64,000 nt of DNA from Bacillus sp. J37 (GCF_000518865.1 NZ_JAEK01000010.1:60053-124052); one strand, 5' to 3'; positions 41,774 to 51,151 are shown, counted from the first letter of the stretch. Notes: generated by a model not told the origin, from the letters alone. A program made the numbers and translations.

Positions 41774-42166
41774 TTACTGTTGAATAAATTGTCTTTGCTG
41801 TTGGAAATGACGGTAGCTTGGAATTTGTTGTTGTACCTGGTTTTGCGTGTGTATTGGTTCATTTTGCATGATTGCTTGAGAAGAGTTGAATGCTGCACCG
41901 GAAATTTCCTGCTGCATTTGATTACAAATATTTAGGATCTGCTGACATTGTTGTAATGCTTGATTATGTCCTTGCAAGCTTTGTTGTATCACTTGTGTGG
42001 CTTGTTGTTCTTTTTGCATGAGTTGTTGTAGTACTTGTGCATTTTGTTGTTCTTGTTGCAACATTTGTTTGTATAATTGTGTACCTTGCTGTGTTTGTTG
42101 AATTAACTGTTGAACAATTTGTCGACATTCATTAATTTGTTGCATCGCATGTTGTGGTGTATGCAT
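41774..42166 (-). CDS. Glutamine-rich probable spore protein
   Basis: 130-residue protein with about a third glutamine, in long helical Gln-rich stretches (for example QQLIQQTQQGTQLYKQMLQQ, then EQQATQVIQQSLQ). The ATG at 42166 follows GGAGGG, and a longer reading frame has no such site. It lies 19 bases downstream of a CotF-type coat gene in the same direction, so a spore-coat association is likely. It contains three Cys residues that could cross-link. I do not recognise a named family; the Gln-rich pattern suggests assembly rather than catalysis. Confidence 0.7.
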   Translation of the reverse strand: MHTPQHAMQQINECRQIVQQLIQQTQQGTQLYKQMLQQEQQNAQVLQQLMQKEQQATQVIQQSLQGHNQALQQCQQILNICNQMQQEISGAAFNSSQAIMQNEPIHTQNQVQQQIPSYRHFQQQRQFIQQ

Positions 42167-42185
42167 GTTAAATCCCTCCAAAGTA

Positions 42186-42776
42186 TTAGTATGTTTGTTG
42201 TTGGTTGCTATAAAGCGCGTTTGGCTGGTAACTGTTAATCATAGCGTTAGTTGTTGCCTGATCAAATGTAGGCACTTGATAATATCCTTTTTGATTCATA
42301 TACATCCATGTTTCGTATGCTTGATCTGCACAGTTTTTTGCACTTTGAGTCATCATTTCTCTCATTTGAGAATCTGTTAATTCCAAGGCAGCATGCATTT
42401 TCATGACCGCACCTGATTTGTGTGTGCCCAACATTAATGATGCTACATCACGGTCATTCAACTGGTTAAGTGATGCATTAGGAGCTTCAGGTACCCCATT
42501 CATTTTTATTCCATATGTTGGTGTTGTTTTCATCGATGTTTGTACAGATTGAAGCTGACCTTGGTTTCCTTTTTGCTGTAATGTGTTAACAAAAGCTGTA
42601 TACTCGTTCGTCATAAATGAAAGCTGATTTTGAAGAATATTTTTCAAGTTTTGGTCCTGACAATGTTGTTGTAAAAGCTGGAATTGATTTATCCCATTTA
42701 TCATACAACTTAACACTTCATGGCACTCCATAATTTCATGAGCACCTATGTTTACTTGGTTCATTTGGCTTTGCAA
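42186..42776 (-). CDS. CotF-type spore coat protein
   Basis: 196-residue protein of the coat F family (similar to CotF/YhcQ). The coat-F domain runs over about residues 85-165, with DRDVASLMLGTHKSGAVMKM, then ALELTDSQMREMM and an ENCADQAYETWMYMNQKGYY-like end. The N-terminal region is helical and Gln/Cys-rich (HEIMECHEVLSCMINGINQF). A TTG start at 42776 is favoured, with GGGGG 7 bases upstream. Expected to assemble in the spore coat; the downstream Gln-rich protein is its probable partner. Confidence 0.82.
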   Translation of the reverse strand: MQSQMNQVNIGAHEIMECHEVLSCMINGINQFQLLQQHCQDQNLKNILQNQLSFMTNEYTAFVNTLQQKGNQGQLQSVQTSMKTTPTYGIKMNGVPEAPNASLNQLNDRDVASLMLGTHKSGAVMKMHAALELTDSQMREMMTQSAKNCADQAYETWMYMNQKGYYQVPTFDQATTNAMINSYQPNALYSNQQQTY

Positions 42777-42876
42777 GGAAATACCCCCTTAAGTCATTTT
42801 TTAAAGCCAAATTTAAAATCCCACCAACAAATATGAATTATTCATTTATTACGTATTCATAAAAATTAAAAAAACA

Positions 42877-42905
42877 CGACTTACCGCTAAAAATGGCGGA
42901 AGTCG
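42877..42905. terminator. Hairpin/terminator with shared GGCGG-AGTCGA motif
   Basis: Stem CGACTT-CCGC/GCGG-AAGTCG with one bulged A and T-runs on both sides. The 14-base motif ATGGCGG(A/T)AGTCGA recurs at 55411-55424 in another intergenic hairpin. Confidence 0.75.
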
Positions 42906-42945
42906 ATGTCTTTTTTTACCTTAGTAAATTTTCTTAAAGTACAAA

Positions 42946-42971
42946 AAAACCTAGAATAAATACTAGGTTTT
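42946..42971 (-). terminator. Terminator of the 94-residue protein gene
   Basis: Nine-bp stem AAAACCTAG/CTAGGTTTT with an eight-base loop, T-run on the minus strand. Confidence 0.75.
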
Positions 42972-43255
42972 TAATAAAAATAAGGTTGTATTGAACCGTT
43001 TGGTTTTAATGTCATGGTTATTCTTGCATGATGTTCAATATCTTTCGTTAATGTGAAGTAGATACCATTCCATCCAAGCAGCCAACCTTTTGGTGCGCAA
43101 GCTTGCAAGTGTAACAATTGATATTTATACATTTTATAACGAAGAGACATAGCGAAGTGTCCCTCAACAATTGCATACCATAATTCCTTTAAATAAGCTT
43201 TAGCCTCTTTAAAAGCTTCAGATTGTGAAATTTGATTTACCGTATGATAATTCAT
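42971..43255 (-). CDS. Uncharacterised protein, 94 aa
   Basis: Soluble protein rich in aromatic residues, starting MNYHTVNQISQSEAFKEAKA and ending GSIQPYFY. One helical N-terminal half (to about 50) is followed by a beta-rich part (GWNGIYFTLTKDIEHH, then RITMTLKPNG). GGGAG precedes the ATG. No named family recognised. It lies near spore-coat genes in the same orientation but has its own terminator, so a sporulation link is only a guess. Confidence 0.7.
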   Translation of the reverse strand: MNYHTVNQISQSEAFKEAKAYLKELWYAIVEGHFAMSLRYKMYKYQLLHLQACAPKGWLLGWNGIYFTLTKDIEHHARITMTLKPNGSIQPYFY

Positions 43256-43328
43256 CTGTCTCCCTCACCCTCTTTCTACTAGATTAGTTGAGATCGACCA
43301 ATAATACTAGTCTTAAATGTTTCCAATC

Positions 43329-43946
43329 TTAAGCAGGGCTGTTCATTGTATTTTCATGATCATGATCCATTTCTTTTATTGGAGATTTCTTATATCTTCC
43401 AATTATATTACTTGCAATAAAGATGCATAAAATTGAGAATAGGGCACTTAGCCAGCCTACTAATGTCAGTGCCAATAAAATAATCATAGAGTCACATATG
43501 AACAATACAATCCCTCGATTGATCCTATATTTTTTATCCATATATAATCCTAAAATATGAATTCCGCCTAATGAAGAACCGTTATTTAATACAAACGTTA
43601 CACCAATTCCAATGAGTAAACCTGAAAGGATAGAAGCAAATAACATGTTCAATTCCAAAGCTGGAATAATTTGGTCAAACCATTCACGAAGTAAGGAGAT
43701 ACCTGTTATTGATAATAAGCTTGAGATCGTAAACCATTTCCCAAGCTCACGAATTGATATTAGAAAAAAAGGAAGATTCACGATAAAAAAGAGTGTACCC
43801 CAGGATAGAGGAGATAGAAATGAGAAGATGGTTGAAATACCTGCTGTTCCACCAAATGTTAGGTGATGATCTGATAATATTTTTATACCTAATGAAGTTA
43901 AAATAAGTCCAATTAAGACAAAAGAGAGTTTTTTTATAAAATCCAT
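43329..43946 (-). CDS. YitT-type membrane protein
   Basis: Five-span membrane protein (205 residues) of the YitT/DUF161 family, function unknown. Typical segments are FGGTAGISTIF and the SSLGGIHILGLY hairpin motif near residue 125. It lacks the cytoplasmic DUF2179 domain of longer YitT paralogues, and the C-terminal tail is short, charged and His-rich (KEMDHDHENTM). Monocistronic as far as seen. Confidence 0.8.
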   Translation of the reverse strand: MDFIKKLSFVLIGLILTSLGIKILSDHHLTFGGTAGISTIFSFLSPLSWGTLFFIVNLPFFLISIRELGKWFTISSLLSITGISLLREWFDQIIPALELNMLFASILSGLLIGIGVTFVLNNGSSLGGIHILGLYMDKKYRINRGIVLFICDSMIILLALTLVGWLSALFSILCIFIASNIIGRYKKSPIKEMDHDHENTMNSPA

Positions 43947-44050
43947 ATAAAGCCCCCGATCATTGTTATCCTATTATAATTTATCTCATAGAGTAACCCT
44001 GGTCAATATATTGGAAATTATTCGGAATTTTTTATTTATTACAACAAGGA

Positions 44051-44098
44051 GACTTTACCACAAAAACTTCATATAGCTGAGTTTCATGTGATAAAGTC
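44051..44098 (-). terminator. Hairpin after the cyclophilin gene
   Basis: Stem GACTTTACCACA/TGTGATAAAGTC with one wobble pair and a 24-base loop that can fold further. Lies about 30 bases past the stop; no strong T-run. Confidence 0.5.
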
Positions 44099-44127
44099 TT
44101 ATTACTTAATGAAGGTTATTTAGAATC

Positions 44128-44757
44128 TTATTTAACTTTTTCTGGTTCAGCATATTCAATGCCAAATGTTTCAACTGTTATTTCTTTTATTTTTTGTTCT
44201 TCTAACGGCTTGTCCTGTTCATCCGTTTCTACTTCTACGATTTTATCAACAGCTTCCATTCCTTCGGTTACTTTTCCAAAAGCTGCATAATCTCCGTCAA
44301 GATTAGAGGAATCAGCAACCATAATAAAAAACTGGGATCCGGCTGAATTAGGGTCCTGTGCTCGTGCCATCGAAATGACACCTCTTTCATGCTTCACATT
44401 ATTTTCAAAGCCGTTTGAAGAAAATTCTCCTTTTATACTATAGTCAGGTCCACCCATTCCTGTACCCTCAGGATCTCCACCTTGTATCATAAAGCCGGGA
44501 ATCACGCGATGAAAAATAAGTCCATCATAAAATCCGGAATTGGCTAACGTTATAAAGTTACTAACCGTATTTGGAGCTACATTAGGATATAGCTCAACTT
44601 TTATGACATCACCATTTTCCATTGTTATTGTTGCCAATGGATTTTCCTCAATGTTTTGAAGTGGCTTTTTACTCGTTCCTTCCCCCTCGTTTGCTCCACA
44701 ACCCGCTAACAAGATTAGGAACAAGGAAAAGATTAATAGATTAAACCTTTTTTTCAT
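44128..44757 (-). CDS. Cyclophilin-type peptidyl-prolyl isomerase lipoprotein
   Basis: Lipid-anchored cyclophilin (209 residues). The signal peptide ends in lipobox LLAGC (Cys near 20), a short linker follows, then the cyclophilin domain (about 42-195) with active-site FHRVIPGFMIQGGD (the Arg-based catalytic motif) and AGSQFFIM. It catalyses prolyl isomerisation outside the membrane, assisting folding of secreted proteins. Normal domain length. RBS and ATG acceptable. Single gene. Confidence 0.92.
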   Translation of the reverse strand: MKKRFNLLIFSLFLILLAGCGANEGEGTSKKPLQNIEENPLATITMENGDVIKVELYPNVAPNTVSNFITLANSGFYDGLIFHRVIPGFMIQGGDPEGTGMGGPDYSIKGEFSSNGFENNVKHERGVISMARAQDPNSAGSQFFIMVADSSNLDGDYAAFGKVTEGMEAVDKIVEVETDEQDKPLEEQKIKEITVETFGIEYAEPEKVK

Positions 44758-44867
44758 ATATTACTCCTTTCTGAACTGGAATGTACGAATACTTCTCATT
44801 GCCTTCATAAATGCTGTTATGTATGTTACCGTTAAAGTATACAAGATTTATATAGGTGGTGTCTAAC

Positions 44868-46784
44868 TTGTCAATGTCTGAACTTAAACATCTTTTGAAG
44901 GATTACTACCCTTTTTCACTGTTAACTGAATTTCAACTTCAAGAATTAACTGATAAGGCCTCACATAAGCAATTTTCGAAGAACGAATTTATATTTCATG
45001 AAGATGAGGCTGTTGATGATATTGATCTCTATTTTCTTGTTTCCGGTTTAGCTAAGAATATACTCCACCAATCAAATGGAAAACAATTATCTTTAAGATA
45101 TTATTATCCGGGGGACATTATCGGGTTAATGGTGATGTTTACGAGCGGTGAATTAAATTTTTCTGTTCAAGCACTGGAAAATTGCACGGTATTCAAATTA
45201 AATAAACGACATTTCTTTGAAATTATGACACGGAACAATGATTTTTCAAAGGTTATTTGGGGAAGTATTGGTGAGCGAACAAAGTCCTTATATGATGAAA
45301 TGAAAAATAAAGGATCTCAAGATGATGATGAAGAAAATGTACATCTTTTAAAGACACGAGTAAAACTCCTCATGGATACGCCAATCTTTGTTCCGCCCCA
45401 TTATAAGATGAGTGATGCTGCAAAAATTCTAAAAGATCAAAATGCATCAGGATTAATCGTAAGCAGTGATTCATCAAAGATGCTCGGCATGATTACTTAT
45501 GATGAGATATTAACATTTGCTTCAACATCTCCTGCAACAAAATTAGTTAGCGATTGGATGAATCCAAATCCGGCATATGTTGATGCAGATGCTTTTGCGT
45601 TCGAAGCTTTATCATTTATAAAAAATAAGTTAAGTACATGTATTCCTGTTTTGAATAACCAAAAAGTGATCGGTATGTTAACTTCCCGCTCATTTTTAAA
45701 TCTTGAAAATTCCAGCTATTTAGATCTAACCTATAATGTAAAGAAATCTACATCACTTGAAGACTTAGTTACACACGGACCTCTAGTGAACAAAACGCTA
45801 CATTCTTTTGTCCAAGAGCTTGTTGAAAAAGAAAGCTATGCATATGAAGTATCGGAAATGATTACAAACCATAATGACAATCTCCACAGACACATGATTA
45901 AGCTAACTGAAAATGAAATGAAACAACAAGGATATGGTACACCTCCCATCAACTACTGTTTCATTATAATGGGAAGTCAAGCTAGAAATGAACAAGGCTT
46001 CCGTACTGACCAAGATAACGGCATGATTCTAGCTGATTATGATCATTTATCAAATCGGGAAGAAATTGAAAAGTATTTTAACACTTTTACTCAAAAGTTG
46101 AATACATCCCTCCGTCAACTAGGGTTTCCGGAATGTACAGGCGGAATTATGGCAAAAGAAGAAAAATGGAGAAGGTCGGTATCACAATGGAAAAAGGATA
46201 TACAGACCTGGAAAAATGAACTTGACGCTCAGGAAATCCAAAATTTTACGATGTTTTACGATTTCAGACCTATCTATGGAGATTTTTCGTTAGCAAGTGA
46301 AGTAAGAACATTTTTAAATGAAAAAGCTCAGCATTCTAAAATGTTACAGCAATTATTAATGAAGGACGCTTTGCGTTTTAAAATTTCAGCTCATCCTTTT
46401 GGACTCATAAATATAAAGCAAAAAAACAAAAAAATTAATGTCAAAAAAACAGGTCTAACACAAATTATATATTCGACAAGAATAAACGCGATAAAATATG
46501 GAATCAATGAAGTAAGTACAATAAAAAGACTTAATGCTTTAAAAAACATACAAGCAATGCATCCTCGAGATGTTGAAAATGCTAAAACAGCCCTTCATTA
46601 TTTACATTATTTTAGACTTAGACAAAACTTGAAAGAATTAGAAAACAATAATCATGTTTCTAACGAAATCCCGATTCATGACCTAACTAAAGAAGACAGA
46701 ATGAAGCTTAAAGAAGCATTACAGGTTGCTCATCGTATGCAACAAGTAACAAAAATCAGCTTTAACAGAAACCGGGTGGTGTAG
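44868..46784 (+). CDS. cNMP-binding, CBS and DUF294 nucleotidyltransferase-like protein
   Basis: Multi-domain signalling protein of about 638 residues. An N-terminal cyclic-nucleotide-binding-like domain (about 20-140) is followed by two CBS domains (about 170-290) that may sense adenosine nucleotides, then a DUF294 nucleotidyltransferase-like domain with GSQARNEQGFRTDQDNGMIL (about 370-390) and a helical DUF294 C-terminal domain. The likely start is the TTG at 44868, with AGGTGG 8 bases upstream; a GTG pair at 44856 is inside that site. Paired with a DEDDh exonuclease gene five bases downstream, a combination seen in other bacteria. Role unclear. Confidence 0.85.
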   Translation: MSMSELKHLLKDYYPFSLLTEFQLQELTDKASHKQFSKNEFIFHEDEAVDDIDLYFLVSGLAKNILHQSNGKQLSLRYYYPGDIIGLMVMFTSGELNFSVQALENCTVFKLNKRHFFEIMTRNNDFSKVIWGSIGERTKSLYDEMKNKGSQDDDEENVHLLKTRVKLLMDTPIFVPPHYKMSDAAKILKDQNASGLIVSSDSSKMLGMITYDEILTFASTSPATKLVSDWMNPNPAYVDADAFAFEALSFIKNKLSTCIPVLNNQKVIGMLTSRSFLNLENSSYLDLTYNVKKSTSLEDLVTHGPLVNKTLHSFVQELVEKESYAYEVSEMITNHNDNLHRHMIKLTENEMKQQGYGTPPINYCFIIMGSQARNEQGFRTDQDNGMILADYDHLSNREEIEKYFNTFTQKLNTSLRQLGFPECTGGIMAKEEKWRRSVSQWKKDIQTWKNELDAQEIQNFTMFYDFRPIYGDFSLASEVRTFLNEKAQHSKMLQQLLMKDALRFKISAHPFGLINIKQKNKKINVKKTGLTQIIYSTRINAIKYGINEVSTIKRLNALKNIQAMHPRDVENAKTALHYLHYFRLRQNLKELENNNHVSNEIPIHDLTKEDRMKLKEALQVAHRMQQVTKISFNRNRVV

Positions 46785-46789
46785 CCAGT

Positions 46790-47491
46790 TTGCCAGATGA
46801 AATTAAGATCATAAAGTATTTTCTTTGGGATCATTACTTTCTAAAATACCATATAAAAAAAATGACGCAATTACCTTCCTTTTCAACAGCTAGACAATCA
46901 ATCGAGAAATTCCTATCTAGTCAACAAGGACTGATGAAACAATCGCTGTCATCTTGCACCTTTACAATTTTTGATTTAGAAACTACGGGATTTTTTCCCG
47001 CTATGGGTGATGAAATCATTTCAATAGGTGCTATAAAAGTAAAAGATCTCCAAATACAATATAATGAAGCATTTTATACAATCGTCAAACCTATTGGAAA
47101 AATACCAAAAGGAATCCAAGAACTTACAGGTCTGCCAGAAGAGATCCTTAACAAGGCAGAACCTTTTCCAGTTGGTTTATCCAAGTTTCTTGATTATAGT
47201 AAAGGAAGTATTTTAGTTGCACATCCTGCTACCTTCGATATTGAATTTTTAAAATCGACAATCAAACTATGGAGTCTTCCTCATTTTTCTGTTGAATATT
47301 TGGATTCACATCTTCTTGCAAATGAAATGTTCCAAGGAATGCGCAATTACTTAGATGAACTAGTTGAACGTTTAGGCATACCTGAACGAGAAAGGCATCA
47401 TGCATTAAATGACGCGATTATGACTGCAGAAGTTTTTATAAAACTAATTGAAAAGTTTGATCCATCTAAAATGATATCAGAATTACAGTAA
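46790..47491 (+). CDS. DEDDh 3'-5' exonuclease domain protein
   Basis: 233-residue protein with a DnaQ-type exonuclease domain (about 58-225). The catalytic acids are FDLETTG, the HPATFDIEFL Asp and the C-terminal HHALNDAI His/Asp. The first 55 residues are a separate, hydrophobic-patch helical extension (KIIKYFLWDHYFLKYHIKKM). TTG start at 46790, five bases after the DUF294 gene stop. The two genes are one transcript; the substrate (DNA or nucleotide-derived) cannot be told. Confidence 0.88.
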   Translation: MPDEIKIIKYFLWDHYFLKYHIKKMTQLPSFSTARQSIEKFLSSQQGLMKQSLSSCTFTIFDLETTGFFPAMGDEIISIGAIKVKDLQIQYNEAFYTIVKPIGKIPKGIQELTGLPEEILNKAEPFPVGLSKFLDYSKGSILVAHPATFDIEFLKSTIKLWSLPHFSVEYLDSHLLANEMFQGMRNYLDELVERLGIPERERHHALNDAIMTAEVFIKLIEKFDPSKMISELQ

Positions 47492-47493
47492 AA

Positions 47494-47519
47494 AGGAGTG
47501 ACTTTTGTAAGTCACTCCT
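47494..47519. terminator. Terminator of the DUF294-exonuclease operon
   Basis: Eleven-bp stem AGGAGTGACTT/AAGTCACTCCT with a four-base loop, then a T-containing tail. Confidence 0.85.
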
Positions 47520-47525
47520 CAATTT

Positions 47526-47780
47526 TTATACTTTTTTAAAGACTGCAGCCTGTATGGCCATCTCTCCTTGGTTATGATTTGTAATATGTGAGAAAGTGTA
47601 AATACATCCACATCCATCTATATCAAACAATGTCATTTCCATAAAATCTTGCGGCAACTCGTGCAAATGCTTTAGAATAATTTCATTTTCAGATGTGTGA
47701 TAAAGATCTCCTTTCTGTAAGTAATGAACGAAAGGATTTGTTTCTAGTAGATTTTCTGACGGAATGTTGAAATAATTCAT
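47526..47780 (-). CDS. Uncharacterised protein, 84 aa
   Basis: Small soluble protein starting MNYFNIPSENLLETNPFVHY with a CGCIYTF cysteine pair near residue 57 and a His/Asn-rich middle. GAGGTG precedes the ATG. I find no recognisable domain. It is convergent with the exonuclease operon, and the 242 bases upstream up to the next gene hold nothing I can identify. Could be a small Bacillus-specific protein. Confidence 0.65.
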   Translation of the reverse strand: MNYFNIPSENLLETNPFVHYLQKGDLYHTSENEIILKHLHELPQDFMEMTLFDIDGCGCIYTFSHITNHNQGEMAIQAAVFKKV

Positions 47781-48022
47781 TTAAAGCACCTCACCTTTTT
47801 CTTTTAATTCAGTATTTTCTGATTATTTATATAATACATGATTCTTTACACTTTGAAAACTATTTTTTAAACATTTTTTCAAGATTAATCTTCTGTCTTT
47901 TTCCACGAAAACTTCTTTTTTCTTACAAAAGTTTCTCCTGCATTCCTCTTTAATGACAAGCAAATGATACCAATTACCTAATCTACTTTTCATGATAAAA
48001 TAAGCTGAAGGATGTGATAGAA

Positions 48023-49015
48023 TTGATACGTTTTAACCAAATTTTCATTATATTACTATTATCATTCCCTTTTTTAATCAGCTTTGAAACCACTGATATA
48101 GATGATAAGACATTTGCATCTTTTCAATCACCTGAAGGAATAAATTTTACGAGTTATACGCCTTCTTGGGATGAAGATAAATTGAAAGATTTATATAAAG
48201 AACTGTTATTAAATAAACATGGGCAAGAGATATCGGAATTAAATGAAGTTAGGGTTTTAGGTGGAACACATTCTAGCACAAACACGAAAGGAAGCTATCA
48301 TTCTCTTACGAAAACAATTGTTTTATACCAAGGCAATCAATATGAAACACCTGTTGATTACCGTGAAACACTTTCACATGAATATGGGCATCATTTTGCC
48401 TATCATTATTTTCCAACACATCACCTTCCATTCTCAGAGTGGCAAAGAATACGAGGAATTGATGTTGCTGACATGAGGTGGGACGCTTTTTGGAATTATG
48501 ATGAACGTTATCACGCATTCTACCCGCAAGAAATTTTAGCGGATGATTATGTTCTTTTATATGGTGCCACGAGTGAAGTAGAATCTGAAGATGTCATGTC
48601 AAATGAGATCTTCTATCTGCGTACACAGCATGAAAATCAAGATATTCCCAATGTGCTGGAAAACAAGAAGTTACATTCTTTTTTGGAGGAAAAAACAGGC
48701 CTATCTATTGATTCATCACGGATCATTGAATCACCAAGTTTAATCGAGTGGAATGATCAAACCATTCGTTTCTCAGTTTCATCAAGGGATCATATTGCAT
48801 ACCGCCTAAACCTTGAGCTAATTAATCAAAATGAAAACCAATTAGTTGAATTGTATGAAGTATCCTCACATGATACGAATACATTGACTTTTAATCTACA
48901 AGATCAGGATATAATTAATTTGACCGACTATGATTATGCCTTAATTTCGATTGATATTGTTGACTTAACAACATCAATTGGATTTGAAACAGACGAAACA
49001 CGCGTTTCACTTTAG
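48023..49015 (+). CDS. Secreted putative zinc metalloprotease
   Basis: Exported protein of about 330 residues. The signal peptide (IRFNQIFIILLLSFPFLISF) is cleaved or retained as an anchor. The HEXXH zinc motif lies in TLSHEYGHHFAYH (about 142-154), with a likely third ligand in QEILADDYVLLYG. This is the arrangement of gluzincin/ImmA-like metallopeptidases that use an E further downstream. The C-terminal region (from about 235) looks like a beta-rich accessory domain. The TTG at 48023 fits the ribosome site better than the GTG at 48014. No homologue is recalled by name. Confidence 0.7.
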   Translation: MIRFNQIFIILLLSFPFLISFETTDIDDKTFASFQSPEGINFTSYTPSWDEDKLKDLYKELLLNKHGQEISELNEVRVLGGTHSSTNTKGSYHSLTKTIVLYQGNQYETPVDYRETLSHEYGHHFAYHYFPTHHLPFSEWQRIRGIDVADMRWDAFWNYDERYHAFYPQEILADDYVLLYGATSEVESEDVMSNEIFYLRTQHENQDIPNVLENKKLHSFLEEKTGLSIDSSRIIESPSLIEWNDQTIRFSVSSRDHIAYRLNLELINQNENQLVELYEVSSHDTNTLTFNLQDQDIINLTDYDYALISIDIVDLTTSIGFETDETRVSL

Positions 49016-49024
49016 TATCTTTTT

Positions 49025-49065
49025 AAAAAGGATTGAATAACTTAAAGAGTTACTCAATCCTTTTT
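49025..49065. terminator. Bidirectional terminator
   Basis: Twelve-bp stem AAAAAGGATTGA/TCAATCCTTTTT with an inner TAACT/AGTTA helix between the secreted-protease gene and convergent cadA. T-runs for both strands. Confidence 0.85.
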
Positions 49066-49068
49066 ATG

Positions 49069-51129
49069 TTACTTTTTCTCATATAAAACGGTTAAGCTAA
49101 TTAATGTGACGAGAATGGTAGCACCCATATCTGAAAGAATTGCAATCCAAAGGGTTAATAATCCCGGAATTGTAAGGAGCAGTGCAATTAGTTTTAAACC
49201 TAATGCTAGTGCAATGTTAAATTTAATAATGGAATTTACCTTCTTTGCTGATTTAATTGCATTAGGTAATTTCCCGAGATGATTTTGCATTAACACGATA
49301 TCAGCTGTTTCAATGGCACTATCTGTTCCTTTTCCCATCGCAATTCCTAAATCAGCTGTTGCAAGTGCAGGCGCATCGTTTATTCCATCACCAACCATCG
49401 CCACTTTTTCACGATTTGATAGCTCTTTTATTTTTGCCACTTTTTGATCCGGTAGCAAACTAGCAAAATAAGATTTCACCCCTACCTTACCTGCTACCTT
49501 TTCGGCCGTTTTTTCATGATCACCTGTTAGCATGACCGTATGTTGAATTCCTGATGCATGAAGATTTTTTATCACATTTTTACTTTCTTCTCTAATTTCA
49601 TCAGATATCCCCATAATTCCAAGAGCATCACCGTCTGTTGCTAAAATGACAATTGTCATTCCTCTTTCTTTGTATTGCTTAATTTGTTCCTTCACATTTT
49701 GTTGAAAAGTGAAACCTTTCATATGTGATTCATTACCAAGAAAATACGTCACTCCCTCAATTTGGGCAACCAATCCGCTACCTGTCACTGTTTTTAACTC
49801 TTCTACATGTAGATATGATAATCCCTCTGCTTTTTTTACGATCGCTTTTGCAATTGGATGTGTAGAGTTTTTCTCAATGGAAGCTGCTATTTGCAGAAAG
49901 CCGGGATGATATTCAATATAATCTTCTACGTAAGGTTCACCTTTTGTTAATGTCCCGGTTTTATCAAAAGCAATTGTTGTAACCTTTCCTAATTGTTCCA
50001 GGAAGACTCCACCTTTTATGAGTATTCCATTGCGGGCATTCTTCGTTATGCCCGACACAATCGCAATTGGGGAAGAAAGGACTAATGCACATGGACAACC
50101 AACAATTAAAACAGCTAACCCCTGATAAAACCAATCGCCCCAGCTACCATCCAACAGCAATGGAGGGATTAGCATAACAAAAGCTGCAATAATCATAATG
50201 AGAGGGGTATAATATTTAGCAAATTTATTAATAAATAATTCTGTTGGTGTCTTTGTTTCCTGTGCCTCTTCTACAAGATGAAGGATCTTAGCCAGTGATG
50301 AATCTTCATATGCTTTAGTTATTTTAATTTTTAAGATTCCTTCATTATTTATACTTCCTCCAAAAACGGGTTCATTAATTGCTTTTTCAACAGGCATTGC
50401 TTCTCCAGTAATGGCAGCTTCGTTAACAGAACTTTTCCCTTCAATCACGATTCCATCAGAAGGAATTTTTTCTCCTGCTCGAACAAGTACCATCTGATCT
50501 ACACCTAATGAGGAAATACTGACTATCCGTTCTTTATTGTTTTCTATTACAGTTGCTTCTTTTGGTGCAATTTCAAGAAGCTTTTCCATGGATTTTCTCG
50601 CCTTTTGCATGCCGAGTCCTTCTAAGTACTCGTTCAGGCCAAACAGTATAGCAACTAATGCCCCTTCTTTCCATTCACCAATGCCTAATGCACCAATCAA
50701 GGCAATTGTCATTAATGTTTCAATATTGAATTTAAATTTGCTTAAATTCTTTAACCCCTTTAAAAAGGTTTGATAACCACTTAATACCGTTGCCGCAAGG
50801 AACATACCGATTGCGATATATTCATTAAAGAAATTCTCTGTGGCAAACCCGGCGACATAGAGCAAAGCGGATATGGACAGAAGAACAATCCAATTGATAC
50901 CTGATTGATGTTGATGATCATGGTGGGTATCATTTCCATCTTCTATAAAAGCTCCATCAGAAGATAAGATCTTTTTAACCTTGTTTAAATCTACAGAATG
51001 ATCTACCTTCAGTTTTCCTGTATTATAACTTAATGATGCTGATTCACCTGATGGCAGTTTATTAATTTCTTCCTGAAGCTCTCTTGTACAATTGGCACAA
51101 GTTAACCCTTTTACTTTGTATTCATTCAT
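49069..51129 (-). CDS. cadA: Heavy-metal (Cd/Zn/Pb) exporting P-type ATPase
   Basis: P1B-type ATPase of 686 residues that pumps divalent soft metals out of the cell. The N-terminal heavy-metal-associated domain carries GLTCANCT (Cys11, Cys14). A His-rich spacer (THHDHQHQ) leads to eight membrane spans. The CPC ion site is GCPCALVLSSP, the phosphorylation site DKTGTLTKG, and the hinge GDGINDAPALA. The ATG at 51129 has GGAG 9 bases upstream. It follows the ArsR-family gene by 22 bases in an operon, with the regulator upstream. Confidence 0.93.
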   Translation of the reverse strand: MNEYKVKGLTCANCTRELQEEINKLPSGESASLSYNTGKLKVDHSVDLNKVKKILSSDGAFIEDGNDTHHDHQHQSGINWIVLLSISALLYVAGFATENFFNEYIAIGMFLAATVLSGYQTFLKGLKNLSKFKFNIETLMTIALIGALGIGEWKEGALVAILFGLNEYLEGLGMQKARKSMEKLLEIAPKEATVIENNKERIVSISSLGVDQMVLVRAGEKIPSDGIVIEGKSSVNEAAITGEAMPVEKAINEPVFGGSINNEGILKIKITKAYEDSSLAKILHLVEEAQETKTPTELFINKFAKYYTPLIMIIAAFVMLIPPLLLDGSWGDWFYQGLAVLIVGCPCALVLSSPIAIVSGITKNARNGILIKGGVFLEQLGKVTTIAFDKTGTLTKGEPYVEDYIEYHPGFLQIAASIEKNSTHPIAKAIVKKAEGLSYLHVEELKTVTGSGLVAQIEGVTYFLGNESHMKGFTFQQNVKEQIKQYKERGMTIVILATDGDALGIMGISDEIREESKNVIKNLHASGIQHTVMLTGDHEKTAEKVAGKVGVKSYFASLLPDQKVAKIKELSNREKVAMVGDGINDAPALATADLGIAMGKGTDSAIETADIVLMQNHLGKLPNAIKSAKKVNSIIKFNIALALGLKLIALLLTIPGLLTLWIAILSDMGATILVTLISLTVLYEKK

Positions 51130-51151
51130 TTCTCTCAACTCCAATGAGTGC

